Origin: Acidobacteriaceae bacterium UBA1307
Lineage (GTDB): Bacteria > Acidobacteriota > Terriglobia > Terriglobales > Acidobacteriaceae
Reading direction: 5' to 3'
NCBI GenBank assembly: GCA_002307235.1
Contig: DBTV01000048.1
Location: forward strand, 20,621-84,620
Length of the DNA: 64,000 nucleotides
A program made the translations under genes and the position numbers. The notes under the pieces are model-generated. The model saw only the letters and a list, made by a program, of their open reading frames with translations. It did not search any database and was not told where the DNA came from. Below, piece by piece: positions 44,886 through 54,003 of the stretch (positions are counted from its first letter, which is position 1; each line of letters opens with the position of its first letter).

Positions 44886-45260
44886 CTACGCTCCCGGCAA
44901 AACTTTTTTGAGTACCCGCAACAGGTCGTCGCCAGAAACTGGCTTGACCAGCCACCCGGTGGCCCCCAGGCGCTTGCCTTCCTCGCGCTTCGTCGCGTCA
45001 CCTTCCGTGGTCAGAATCAGAATGGGGACAAAGCGAAGGGCCGCCATCGCGCGCACCTCGCGGATCAGATCCATGCCGCCCATCACCGGCATGTTGACAT
45101 CGGTGATGATCAGGTCCGGCCTGGTGCCGGCCTTCAGCTTGTCGATCGCCTCTTTGCCGTTGCCGGCGGTTTCCACCTGATAGTGGTTCATACCCAGCGA
45201 TGTCTTCAGACTAAGAACCATGGTTGGCGAATCATCAACAACCATCACCGTTTGCGCCAT
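44886..45260 (-). CDS. CheY-like response regulator (single receiver)
   Basis: 124 residues, a single receiver domain. Acidic pair Asp9-Asp10 (VMVVDDSPTM), phospho-acceptor Asp54 (LIITDVNMPVMGG), the Thr of ILTTEGD and Lys107 in WLVKPVSGDD are all in place. There is no output domain, so it acts by protein contact, probably with the flagellar motor or another effector. It precedes the MCP gene by 4 nt, the probable partner. The 270 nt upstream (45261-45532) hold only the mtnA terminator. Confidence 0.93.
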   Translation of the reverse strand: MAQTVMVVDDSPTMVLSLKTSLGMNHYQVETAGNGKEAIDKLKAGTRPDLIITDVNMPVMGGMDLIREVRAMAALRFVPILILTTEGDATKREEGKRLGATGWLVKPVSGDDLLRVLKKVLPGA

Positions 45261-45466
45261 CCCTTACTCCCTCGCGCCGATTGGCCGCATTCAGCTCACC
45301 GGCGATCCCATGTCATTGCCGCCATGCAGGCCACCGCGCAACACGCACGGTCTCCGCGTGGACTTTATCTATTGCTTCTAGCTTCATCGTCCGCAGACCG
45401 ACACCCGTTAGAGAGTGCCTCAAGATCGGTCTGCCCGGCACAATGCGATCCGTGCAATAATGCACA

Positions 45467-45504
45467 AAAATCCCCGGCAGAGTTTCCGCTCTCTGCCGGG
45501 GATT
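45467..45504 (-). terminator. Rho-independent terminator after mtnA
   Basis: On the minus strand AATCCCCGGCAGAG, loop, CTCTGCCGGGGATTTTT: a strong stem with a T run, about 29 nt after the mtnA stop. Confidence 0.9.
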
Positions 45505-45532
45505 CTTCTCCTTCGATACGAGGATCGAATCT

Positions 45533-46642
45533 TTACCTGACGGCCTTCTCCATCGCCTTGAGCGACTCCGGGTAAGGCCCGCGCAGCACACCGCGCTCGG
45601 TGATGATCGCCGTTACGTACTTGGCCGGAGTCACGTCAAAGGCCGGGTTCCAGATGCCGACGTTGTGCGGCGTGAGCTGCTTGCCGCCGTGGTGGGTCAC
45701 CTCGACATGCGGGCGCTCCTCAATAGGAATGCCGTCGCCGGTGGCGCAGGCCATATCGACCGTCGACCAGGGCGCGGCCACATAGAACGGAATACCGTGT
45801 TCCTTGGCCAGAATCGCGACATTGTAGGTGCCGATCTTGTTGGCCACGTCGCCATTGGCGGCGATGCGATCCGAACCGACGACAACGGCCTGCACGCGAC
45901 CGGCACGCATCAGGCTGGCGGCCATGTTGTCGCAGATCACCGTGGTCGGAATGTTGTCGGCCATCAGCTCCCAGGCCGTCAGACGCGCGCCCTGCAAAAA
46001 GGGCCGGGTCTCGTCGGCATAGACGTTGATTTTTTTACCCTGTTCAATGGCGCCACGAATGACGCCGAGCGCCGTGCCGTAGCCGCAGGTAGCCAACGCG
46101 CCCGCGTTGCAGTGCGTCAGCACGCCACCCTCGGCCGGCAACAACGTGCCGCCGTAGGCCCCCATCTGCTTGCAGGCCGCGATGTCCTCTTCATACATCG
46201 CATGGGCCTCGGTCAGAACCTTTTCCTTGATCTGGTCCAGGGGAGTGCCCGCCGCCAGCAGTTGCGCGAAGAGGTTCTTCATGCGGTCGATGGCCCAGAA
46301 GAGGTTGACGGCCGTAGGCCGGGTGCCCGCGAGCTTGTTGCAGATCTGCTCGAACTCGGGCGCAAACTCGGTGGCCGTGCGGGCCTGCGTGTTGCGCACG
46401 CCCAGCACGACGCCATAGGCGGCGGAAACGCCGATGGCCGGAGCTCCGCGCACCACCATCGTCACAATGACGTCAGCCACTTCGTCCACGGTCTTGGCCA
46501 ACACATAGCTCTCCTCGAGGGGGAGCTTGGTCTGATCGATAAAGCGGACGCCTTCGGGCGTCCAGGTCAGGGTAGGAATCATCTCTTCTTCAGTGTAAAG
46601 GACGGGCGGAAGCGGGGTTGGCTGAGCTTCGGATGAAAACAT
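45533..46642 (-). CDS. mtnA: S-methyl-5-thioribose-1-phosphate isomerase
   Basis: Methionine salvage enzyme isomerising methylthioribose-1-phosphate to methylthioribulose-1-phosphate. The ATG at 46642 (GAGGG 8 nt upstream) gives 369 residues. Catalytic Cys178 in THCNAGALATCGYGTALGV and Asp258 in VGSDRIAANGDVANKIGTY have the 80-residue spacing of characterised MtnA (Cys160/Asp240). The substrate signatures VVRGAPAIGVSAAYG and TRPTAVNLFWAIDRM are also intact. An in-frame TTG just upstream is a less likely start. Other salvage genes are not adjacent. Confidence 0.95.
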   Translation of the reverse strand: MFSSEAQPTPLPPVLYTEEEMIPTLTWTPEGVRFIDQTKLPLEESYVLAKTVDEVADVIVTMVVRGAPAIGVSAAYGVVLGVRNTQARTATEFAPEFEQICNKLAGTRPTAVNLFWAIDRMKNLFAQLLAAGTPLDQIKEKVLTEAHAMYEEDIAACKQMGAYGGTLLPAEGGVLTHCNAGALATCGYGTALGVIRGAIEQGKKINVYADETRPFLQGARLTAWELMADNIPTTVICDNMAASLMRAGRVQAVVVGSDRIAANGDVANKIGTYNVAILAKEHGIPFYVAAPWSTVDMACATGDGIPIEERPHVEVTHHGGKQLTPHNVGIWNPAFDVTPAKYVTAIITERGVLRGPYPESLKAMEKAVR

Positions 46643-46833
46643 TTCCAACGCCCTCTGGACGAACTATGCCCTCGGTGCGTACAGTTGTTCCGACATAGTA
46701 CTGCTCCGGATTGCACCTACCCCGATGCAATCCAGGCTACTTGCGCTCAAGCCCCGCCGCCGATGGCGCAATACGACGACAGCGAACGACCGAACCCATC
46801 TTTCGAAGAACGACTCGCGGAGGAAGACCCGTC

Positions 46834-48081
46834 ATGGCCACTCGAACCACCTCTCCGGCGCAAACCAGCGCCCCAAATTATTTCATCCCCTTCGTCATTG
46901 TCACCGCACTCTTCGGCATCTTTGGCTTCCTGACCAACCTGAACAGCAACCTCGCGCCCAAGCTCGAAGAGATCTTCAAGCTGAACCACGCCTGGTCCAA
47001 TCTGGTCACCTCGGCCTGGTTCATCGCCTACCTGATCTTCTCGGTGCCCTCGGCCAAGCTGATTGAGAAGATCGGCTACAAGCGCACCATGGTGACCTCA
47101 CTGTTCATCATGGTCATCGGCGCGCTGCTGTTCATTCCCGCCGCCGGCTTCGTCAGCTTTCCCTTCTTCCTGGCAGCGAGCTTTGTGCTGGCAACCGGCG
47201 TCTGCGCCTTGCAGACCTCGGCCAACCCCTACATTTCGATCCTCGGCCCCGAATCGAGCGCCCCAGCGCGGCTGACGCTGGCTCAGGCATTCAACTCGCT
47301 CGGCTCGGCACTGGCTCCGATCATCGTCGGCGCCTTCATTCTGACCGACGCGAGCATCACCGACGAGCGCGCCATTGCGCACACCGTGCAAGGGCCTTAC
47401 ATCGCCATCGCCATCGCCCTGTTCGTGCTTGGCTTCGCGGTCATGTTCCTGCACCTGCCCGCGGTCACCAACACGCGCGAGTTCCGCCCGGCCGACATGA
47501 ACGCCCTTGCGCCGCGCAGCATCTGGAGCTTCCGCCACACGGTGCTCGGCATGTTCGGCATCTTCTTTTACGTCGGCGTTGAGATCGCGCTGGCCGCCAA
47601 CGCCATCCAGTTCTTCAAGGCGCAGGGCATCGACAGCCGGGAAACGGCTGCGCTGCTGGCCTCCTTCTACATGTTCGCCATCATGATCGGCCGCTTTGCC
47701 GGCACGGTGGTCATGAAGTGGGTGAAGGCGAGCAAGCTGCTGGCCGGGCTCGGCATCTTCGGCGTCGCGCTGCTGCTGATCGCCATGTCCACCTCGGGCA
47801 CGGTCGCCATCTGGAGCCTGATTCTCTGCGGTCTGGCCAACTCCATCATGTATCCGACCATCTTCGCGCTGGGCATTGCCGAACTTGGCCCGCTCACCAG
47901 CAAGGGCTCGGGCGTCATCACCATCGGCAACTTCGGCGGCGCGGTGATTCCCCCTCTGTTCGGCTATCTGGCGGTGGCCTTCGGCGGCTATCGGCTGGCC
48001 TTCGTGCTGCCGATCGTCTGCTACCTGTTCATCACCTACTACGGTCTGTCCGGCTACAAGCCCTCGCGCGACGCTGCATAG
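46834..48081 (+). CDS. FucP/GluP-type sugar:proton MFS symporter
   Basis: 415 residues with GGAGGAAG 8 nt before the ATG. Twelve membrane helices are visible, with the MFS motif YLIFSVPSAKLIEKIGYKRTM between helices 2 and 3, LQTSANPYISILGP in helix 4 region (the NPY signature of fucose/glucose transporters) and NFGGAVIPPLFGYLA. This branch carries L-fucose, glucose, galactose or related monosaccharides. In context it could import sugars released by extracellular glycan breakdown such as by the PL8 enzyme, but that is speculative. Confidence 0.88.
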   Translation: MATRTTSPAQTSAPNYFIPFVIVTALFGIFGFLTNLNSNLAPKLEEIFKLNHAWSNLVTSAWFIAYLIFSVPSAKLIEKIGYKRTMVTSLFIMVIGALLFIPAAGFVSFPFFLAASFVLATGVCALQTSANPYISILGPESSAPARLTLAQAFNSLGSALAPIIVGAFILTDASITDERAIAHTVQGPYIAIAIALFVLGFAVMFLHLPAVTNTREFRPADMNALAPRSIWSFRHTVLGMFGIFFYVGVEIALAANAIQFFKAQGIDSRETAALLASFYMFAIMIGRFAGTVVMKWVKASKLLAGLGIFGVALLLIAMSTSGTVAIWSLILCGLANSIMYPTIFALGIAELGPLTSKGSGVITIGNFGGAVIPPLFGYLAVAFGGYRLAFVLPIVCYLFITYYGLSGYKPSRDAA

Positions 48082-48100
48082 CCGCTGTCCTACGCCTCCG

Positions 48101-48133
48101 ACGGGACGCTCCTCCATGGGCGTCCCGTTTTCT
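48101..48133 (+). terminator. Rho-independent terminator after the FucP-like gene
   Basis: ACGGGACGC and GCGTCCCGT with a 10-nt loop, followed by TTTTCTT. About 20 nt after the stop. Confidence 0.88.
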
Positions 48134-48216
48134 TGTGCGGCGAAAGAAATCTTGCCCCGCCCGGCACCGGTGCATAGTCTAAGAGGAAGGGCCTCCCGCG
48201 CCCCCAAGGAGTTTGC

Positions 48217-49911
48217 GTGTCGACTGTCGCCACATCCGGCTGGTTTCTGCTTGTTCTCTTTTTCTTCTTCACCATCGCGCTCGGTGCCATTCTGCGCGAG
48301 CGAGTGAAGACCAGCCTGGATTTTCAGTTGGCGGGCCGCTCCATGCCTGCCTGGGTCGCGGTCGTCTCCTTCGCGCTCTCGGGGCTGAGCATGCTCGAGT
48401 TTCTGGCGATGGGCGCAGCGGGCGCTGCCTACGGCTTTGCCGCCGCGGGCTTCTTCGCCGCAGGCAGCGCCATCGCCATGCTCGCGACCGGCGCATTCAT
48501 CGCGCCAAGACTGCGCACGACGGGCCTTCGCACGCTGTCGGCCTACATCGGCCAGCAACAGGGCGAGCCCACGCGGCGGCTGCATACGGGCCTCTTTCTT
48601 CTCTCCACGATCATCGCCACCAGCCTTTCGCTGGCCGTCTTCGCGCGACTGGTGCAGACTCTGCATCTGCTCGATGTCTACTTCCTCTCGAACCATTGGC
48701 CGGTGAAAAACATCTTTCCGGCCACGGTGCTTTTTGTCGCCGTGCTGGCCGCGCTGTACGTTCTGCTCGCGGGTCTGGCCGGAACCATGGCCAACCATGT
48801 GCTGCAAACGCTCGTGCTGCTGGCAGGCACGCTGACGGCACTGTGGTTCGGTCTGCATCACGTCAGCGGCTACAGCAAATTCGGCACCGTACTGTCGGAC
48901 GCACTGGCCGGCTCCGGCGCGGCCAACCCGCAGAACAGCCTTCTTTTGCTGCTCGCTGGCATCGTGCTCGGCGCGGCCTTCTGGTGCGCCGACCCGCGCG
49001 CACTGCAGATTACGCTGGCCGCAAAAAACAGCGCTCAGGCCCGTCGCACGCCGCTGCTTGCCGCGCCGCTGCGTCTGGTGCTGGCACTGCTGTTTGTCTC
49101 GGGTGGCATCGTCGCGCTGGTGCAGCCCACGCCGCAGATCATCTCGACCAGCAAGGTTGTCGATGGCGCCATCTATCGCCAGACCATCGTCGTGCCGCCG
49201 GACGCCGCAGCGGGCCAGGGACTGGTTCCCGCGCAACTCGACGCCAATGGCGCTCCGCGCCACGACGCGGCAGGCCGGACGCTGCTGGATGGCGGCCGCG
49301 CCACGCCAACACTGCTGCTGCGCCGGATTCCGGTCAAGTTGCAAGGCCTCGCCCTGGGCGCGCTGTTCGCCGCACTGCTCTGCGGACTCGCTACGAGCCT
49401 TTCGGCCATCGGCAGCGCCTTTGTTCAGGATCTTTCCATACCGCGCGCCCCGGCCATCGATGAGGTCGCCGCCGAGATCAAAAAGCTCGCGCTCTGCCGC
49501 CGTGTCACCGCGGGCGCGGCCGTCGCGATCGCGGCGCTGGCGCTCGCATGGGGCTTTGCGCCCGCCGTCGGCACGCAGAATGTCTTCGCTCTTGTTGTGC
49601 TGCTGGCCGCCGTCTTCGGCGTGCCCGCGCTGGCCACCCTGCTGCTGGCGCTTTTTGCACCGCGCCTCCGTGGCTGCGCCTCCTTCGCCGGGCTCTTCGC
49701 CGCGCAACTGGCCGCGCTGCTGGTCTACGGCATCACTCTGCCCGAGGGTGCCACGCGCGGACTGCTCGGCGGATTTCTCTATGCCGGATGCCGCACGAAT
49801 AGCGTGCTTGAGCAGAGCCTGTGCATCGCCGCCGCCGCGCTCCTCGCGCATGGCGCGGTCTCGTTGCTTCTGAGCTTGCTCGCACCCGCGCGCACCTCAA
49901 TAGAAAGCTAG
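48217..49911 (+). CDS. Sodium:solute symporter (SSS) family transporter
   Basis: 564 residues, GTG start with AAGGAG upstream. About 13 hydrophobic helices. Early signature ...SLDFQLAGRSMPAWVAVVSFALSG matches the SSS family pattern (D-F-x-L-A-G-R), and helices 2-5 contain the Gly/Ala-rich cation path. A hydrophilic loop between two helices (about 305-385, VVPPDAAAGQG...HDAAGRTLLDGGRATPTL) is longer than usual. The substrate is unknown (sugar, amino acid, organic acid or vitamin are possible). The stop codon lies inside an inverted repeat shared with the convergent gene. Confidence 0.82.
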   Translation: MSTVATSGWFLLVLFFFFTIALGAILRERVKTSLDFQLAGRSMPAWVAVVSFALSGLSMLEFLAMGAAGAAYGFAAAGFFAAGSAIAMLATGAFIAPRLRTTGLRTLSAYIGQQQGEPTRRLHTGLFLLSTIIATSLSLAVFARLVQTLHLLDVYFLSNHWPVKNIFPATVLFVAVLAALYVLLAGLAGTMANHVLQTLVLLAGTLTALWFGLHHVSGYSKFGTVLSDALAGSGAANPQNSLLLLLAGIVLGAAFWCADPRALQITLAAKNSAQARRTPLLAAPLRLVLALLFVSGGIVALVQPTPQIISTSKVVDGAIYRQTIVVPPDAAAGQGLVPAQLDANGAPRHDAAGRTLLDGGRATPTLLLRRIPVKLQGLALGALFAALLCGLATSLSAIGSAFVQDLSIPRAPAIDEVAAEIKKLALCRRVTAGAAVAIAALALAWGFAPAVGTQNVFALVVLLAAVFGVPALATLLLALFAPRLRGCASFAGLFAAQLAALLVYGITLPEGATRGLLGGFLYAGCRTNSVLEQSLCIAAAALLAHGAVSLLLSLLAPARTSIES

Positions 49912-49984
49912 AGCAAAATCCGAGTCACCGTGCCCTCGTCGAGATACGTGCCTCTGGGAACAGCAACTCGGATTTTTCTCTAGC
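49907..49984. repeat. Inverted repeat spanning two convergent stop codons
   Basis: Arms GCTAGAG-C-AAAATCCGAGT (49907-49925) and ACTCGGATTTT-T-CTCTAGC (49966-49984), perfectly complementary apart from one central C/T mismatch, separated by 40 nt. Both stop codons (TAG of the SSS gene at 49909-49911 and of the aspartic-protease-like gene, complement of 49980-49982) sit inside the arms. It probably acts as a bidirectional terminator. It could equally be a small palindromic mobile element. Confidence 0.8.
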
Positions 49985-51329
49985 GCGGCTTGGCGGCGAA
50001 CTGCATGGTGCGATAGTCGAAGGTGTACGAGCCAAGCTGATCGAGCACGTCGATGCCAAGCACGCCGTACACATCGTCAAAGGCCGCCGCGCCGAGCGGC
50101 TGCGTGATCACCTGAATGTAGTGGACCGCGACCGTCGCATCGCCCACCGCCAGATGCGCCGTCTCGGCCATGAAGGCCGGCTGCGGAGGAAAGCTCTCCG
50201 CGCCCGGAATCGCCAGCAACTCCATCTTCTGCCCGGCAAATTCGTCGCTGTGTTCGTTGTAGTAGCGCGAGGTCAGATAGCTCTGCTGGCTCCCGGCATC
50301 GACCACGTACATCGACGCATCGGCCTGCGCACCGGTCTTTTTGCCGAGCGCCACAATCAACCGGTCGCCGTCCAGAAAAAACGGCACGCCCGTCGTCAAC
50401 CGGTCGTCCTTGCCCGTTGTCGCACGCGAGGGCCGCACCTCGATGGTGTCGTCGCCGGTGATCGTGACGCTGCCAAGCGCCTGCAAACCCGCATAGCCAA
50501 GCACGCCTTCCACCTGATAGCGCGACTCGGCAAAGGCGTAATCGGCGTCATCGTAGACGAAGGCCGTCACATTGCGCAGCGTCAGTCGGCCGGCCAGCGT
50601 CAGCCGCGGAATCACCGTCATGCGCACGACGATGGGCCTGCCGGTCAGCGTGCGGATCGTCGCCGTCTCCGCGCTCAACTTCAGCCCGACCTCCTTCGCC
50701 GTCGAGCGCGCAATCAGATTGAAGGGCGCGGTCGGGTCCAGCATCCACGCACGCGGTCGCGCGTCCACAAAAACCGGCACGTCGATCATGCCCAGCGGAT
50801 TCTTTTCCACCTGCATCGTGAAGGGCTCGCAGGGCTCGACGGTCGTCGCCGGATTGCCCCTGGCCAGTGGCAGCAGCTTCAGCGGCAGTTCTATCTCGTC
50901 CTGCTCGTCGGCACTCAACCTGGCGCCGAGCCGCGCGGCAAGCGCGTCGTAGGCAGCGGCGGCCTTGGCCCACGCACCCGCGCGCAGATAGTCTTCGGCC
51001 AGAGCCTTGCGCAACAGTTTTTCCTGCGCCAGGTCACCCCGCGCGGCCACCCGCTCCACCAGCGGCTCCAGCAACGCGATGGATTGTTCCGCATCATTGC
51101 GACGGTTCGCCAGCACGCCGCGATACAGTTGCGCATCCTCGGGCGGCAACGACGACAGCGCCTGTTCCACGCGGAAAAACTGGTGATCGGCCAGCAGGCT
51201 CTGCACGCGCGCCTCGGCCTCGACGCCGCTCGCCGAGCCCGTACGCACCTGTGCCTCCGGCTGCTGCGCCGCCAACACGCCTGCCATGGACAAACCGCCC
51301 GCAACCATTGCCAGAAAAACTTTTCTCAT
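49980..51329 (-). CDS. Secreted protein with helical repeats and a retropepsin-like aspartic protease domain
   Basis: 449 residues. A signal peptide (VFLAMVAGGLSMAGVLAA) is followed by a helical TPR-like region (about 40-150) and two beta-rich lobes. The first lobe carries WMLDPTAPFNLIARS (Asp198), the second VVDAGSQQSYLTS (Asp344). Each resembles the aspartic-protease active-site loop D-T/S-G, but the first is DPT and the second DAG, so catalysis is uncertain. Chosen start ATG gives a proper signal peptide; earlier in-frame codons overlap the kinase gene's leader. Divergent from the Ser/Thr kinase by 124 nt. A periplasmic location is likely. Confidence 0.6.
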   Translation of the reverse strand: MRKVFLAMVAGGLSMAGVLAAQQPEAQVRTGSASGVEAEARVQSLLADHQFFRVEQALSSLPPEDAQLYRGVLANRRNDAEQSIALLEPLVERVAARGDLAQEKLLRKALAEDYLRAGAWAKAAAAYDALAARLGARLSADEQDEIELPLKLLPLARGNPATTVEPCEPFTMQVEKNPLGMIDVPVFVDARPRAWMLDPTAPFNLIARSTAKEVGLKLSAETATIRTLTGRPIVVRMTVIPRLTLAGRLTLRNVTAFVYDDADYAFAESRYQVEGVLGYAGLQALGSVTITGDDTIEVRPSRATTGKDDRLTTGVPFFLDGDRLIVALGKKTGAQADASMYVVDAGSQQSYLTSRYYNEHSDEFAGQKMELLAIPGAESFPPQPAFMAETAHLAVGDATVAVHYIQVITQPLGAAAFDDVYGVLGIDVLDQLGSYTFDYRTMQFAAKPR

Positions 51330-51453
51330 GATGCCGCCACGCACGCCTGTCTGTTTTCGGTGCATTGTCCCATTTTCCAACGACGTGAAACAGGGTTTCT
51401 TCTGCCAATACAATTTTAGACATTCTTGAGGGCAATACCAGTACACTACCAGC

Positions 51454-53925
51454 GTGGCCACGAAACGAAAAACCATTGGGCATTATGAGATCATTCGCAA
51501 ACTCGGCGCCGGCGGCAGCGGCGTTGTGTATTTAGCCAACGACACCCTGCTCGAACGGCCTGCAGTCCTGAAGATTTTGCGCTCCGGCATGTTGAGCGCC
51601 GAACAGATGCGCACCACGGTCCTGCGCGAAGCACGCCTCGCCTCGGCCATCGAACACCCCAACGTCTGCGCCATTTACGAGGTCGGCGAAAACGGCGGCG
51701 AAGCCTATATCGCCATGCAGTACGTCCCCGGCCAGTCGCTCGATCAACTGATCGCGCGTGGACCGGCGGCACTGCAACTGATTCTTTCAGTCGGCATCCA
51801 GATCGCCGACGGCCTGCACGCCGCGCACTCGCTCGGCATCTTCCATCGTGATCTGAAGCCGCAGAACGTCATGCTGACCGACGGCGGCCTGGTGAAGATT
51901 CTTGACTTCGGACTGGCACGGCGATTGCACACCGAAGATCGTCCGGACGACGCGGCCAACGCCGAGCCCGGCGCGGTTCCTGCCACCTACACGGCACGCG
52001 GCGGCACCATCCGCTACATGGCGCCCGAGCAGTTCGTCACCGGACAATCGAGCGTGCAAACCGATCTGTGGGCCGTCGGCGTGCTGCTCTATGAGCTGGC
52101 CTCCGGCCGCCATCCCTTTGCTCGTCCCAACGACGAGGATTTTCAGGCCATCCGCGCCATCCAGTTCCAGGATCCGCCCGACCTGAGCGAGATCGTGCCG
52201 ACCATCGCGCCCGAGTTGAAGAGCGTCATCAGCACCTGCCTTGAGAAGAACCCGGCCACGCGCTATGCCTCGGCCGCCGAGATTCGCGAGGCGCTCAAAA
52301 CGATCATGCGCACCCTCGAGATCGACACCGGCCTTCTGCCCAGTGAAACGGTCGGACTGCCCGCCGCCAGCCCCGAGGCGGAAAAGCGCGCCACCGGCTT
52401 TCTCTCGATGCTCGCCGAGCGATTCCGCGAATCAAGCGCCGTGCGCACGCCGCAAAATTCACTGGTCGTGCTGCCCTTCACCAACATGGGCGCCGCAGCC
52501 GTTTCCCCGCTCTACGGCTACGCGCTGGCCGATGCGATTTCGGCGCGACTGGCGCGGATTCCGGCGCTGGTCGTCCGCCCCACCAGCACGTTGATGAATG
52601 TGCCCATCGCGCAGATGGACCCGCTCGCCATCGGACAAAAGCTGATGGTCTCGTTCGTACTCGCCGGCAACTTCGTGCGCTCGGAGACGGGCTTTGATCT
52701 GAACTGGCAACTGCTCGACATCGCCAAGCAGAGCCTGCGTTCGGGCGGCGCCATCCGCGTTGCCTCGCTTGATCTGATCGCCGTGCAGACGGAGATTTCA
52801 AACGAGGTCTTCGCCGCACTGCACGGCATCGCGGCCGGCGAATCAATGGATGCACCGCGCAGCGGACCACGCACGGCCGAGGCCGACTCCACTCTGACCG
52901 GCGCGGTCAGCGAAGAGTATCTGCAGGGCCGCGCGCTGCTCAGCTCCTTCATGATCCGCACCGGCGCGCGCAGTGATCTGGACCGCGCGCACGCCATGCT
53001 GCAGCACGTCACCAGCACCAATCCCGGCTTTGCCGCCGGCTGGTCGGGGCTGGGCATCGCCGAGCTCCAATATGCCCGTCACGGCTTCGGCGGACAGATT
53101 CATCTGATCCACGCCCGCCGCACCTTTGACGAGGCGCTCAAGCTCGATCCCGGCTCGGTCGAGCCGAATCTCTATCGCATCTACATGCTGCTGGCGCGCG
53201 GCGAAAAGGAGTCGGCCCGTCACGGCGCGGCCAACCTGCTGGCCACCGCCGCCAATGACTGGAACGTGCACATGGTCGCCGGCATCGCGCTGCGCTGCGA
53301 CGGCATGTACGACGAGGCGCTTGAGCAGTTCAGCCGCGCCTTCAAGCTGGCGCCGGCCAACGCGCCGATCCTCTACAACCATCGCGCCCGCGTCTACCAC
53401 TATCAGAACCAACTGGAACTGGCCGGCGACGAACTGGAAAAAGGACTCGCGCTCGAGCCCAAGCATCCGCTGCTCCGCACCTCGGCCGGTTACCAGCAGA
53501 TGCGCCTCGGCAAGCTCGACAAAGCCATCGAGATTCTCGAAGGCGTCACCAAGGACGACGCCCTGATGCGCATCGCCGTGCCCACGCTGGCGCTCTGTTA
53601 CATTCAGGCCGGCATGCGCGAAAAGGCCGCGTCGCTGCTCAACGACGACACGCTGGCCGGTGCCGAGGCCGATGGCGAAATGGCCTACCGGCTGGCCACC
53701 TACTTCGCCATCGAGGGCGACGCCAGCGAGGCGTTGCACTGGCTGCGCCGCACCATCTACCTCGGCAACGAAAACTATCCCTGGTTCCAGAAGAACCCGG
53801 CATGGAACCGGCTGCGCACCAACGCCGACTTCGAGCAGATCCTCGCCGATCTGAAAAAGTCCTTCCGCAAAAACCAGCGCACCTGGAACCGGCTGCTCGA
53901 GCAGGTTCCCAAGGAAAACGAATAG
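51454..53925 (+). CDS. Ser/Thr protein kinase with TolB-like and TPR domains
   Basis: 823 residues, GTG start, no ribosome binding site. The kinase domain has the G-loop GAGGSG (18-23), Lys40, catalytic loop HRDLKPQN (131-138), DFG (151-153) and APE (190-192). A linker (about 290-340) leads to a TolB/FlgO-like domain (about 345-450; NSLVVLPFTNMG). A C-terminal stretch of TPR repeats (about 480-800) follows, several with the W-L-Y-A pattern. No transmembrane helix is evident, so it is probably cytoplasmic. It may read a nutrient or envelope signal through the TPR part. The divergent neighbour is a candidate partner or substrate. Ends at a terminator. Confidence 0.92.
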   Translation: MATKRKTIGHYEIIRKLGAGGSGVVYLANDTLLERPAVLKILRSGMLSAEQMRTTVLREARLASAIEHPNVCAIYEVGENGGEAYIAMQYVPGQSLDQLIARGPAALQLILSVGIQIADGLHAAHSLGIFHRDLKPQNVMLTDGGLVKILDFGLARRLHTEDRPDDAANAEPGAVPATYTARGGTIRYMAPEQFVTGQSSVQTDLWAVGVLLYELASGRHPFARPNDEDFQAIRAIQFQDPPDLSEIVPTIAPELKSVISTCLEKNPATRYASAAEIREALKTIMRTLEIDTGLLPSETVGLPAASPEAEKRATGFLSMLAERFRESSAVRTPQNSLVVLPFTNMGAAAVSPLYGYALADAISARLARIPALVVRPTSTLMNVPIAQMDPLAIGQKLMVSFVLAGNFVRSETGFDLNWQLLDIAKQSLRSGGAIRVASLDLIAVQTEISNEVFAALHGIAAGESMDAPRSGPRTAEADSTLTGAVSEEYLQGRALLSSFMIRTGARSDLDRAHAMLQHVTSTNPGFAAGWSGLGIAELQYARHGFGGQIHLIHARRTFDEALKLDPGSVEPNLYRIYMLLARGEKESARHGAANLLATAANDWNVHMVAGIALRCDGMYDEALEQFSRAFKLAPANAPILYNHRARVYHYQNQLELAGDELEKGLALEPKHPLLRTSAGYQQMRLGKLDKAIEILEGVTKDDALMRIAVPTLALCYIQAGMREKAASLLNDDTLAGAEADGEMAYRLATYFAIEGDASEALHWLRRTIYLGNENYPWFQKNPAWNRLRTNADFEQILADLKKSFRKNQRTWNRLLEQVPKENE

Positions 53926-53942
53926 CGCGCACGTAACGCACA

Positions 53943-53980
53943 GCGGCCTCGCTCCCATCGGGAACGAGGCCGTTGTTTTT
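53943..53980 (+). terminator. Rho-independent terminator after the kinase gene
   Basis: CGGCCTCG-C-TCCC-ATC-GGGA-A-CGAGGCCG followed by TTGTTTTT, a strong stem with one mismatch, about 20 nt after the stop. Confidence 0.9.
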
Positions 53981-54003
53981 GCCGCGCAATGGTGCGTGAG
54001 CCT

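Noticed and set aside
43604..45001. Longer start for the MCP gene overlapping cheY
   Set aside because: The extra N-terminal residues are shadows of the cheY coding sequence; the ATG at 44881 is 4 nt after the cheY stop and fits an operon.
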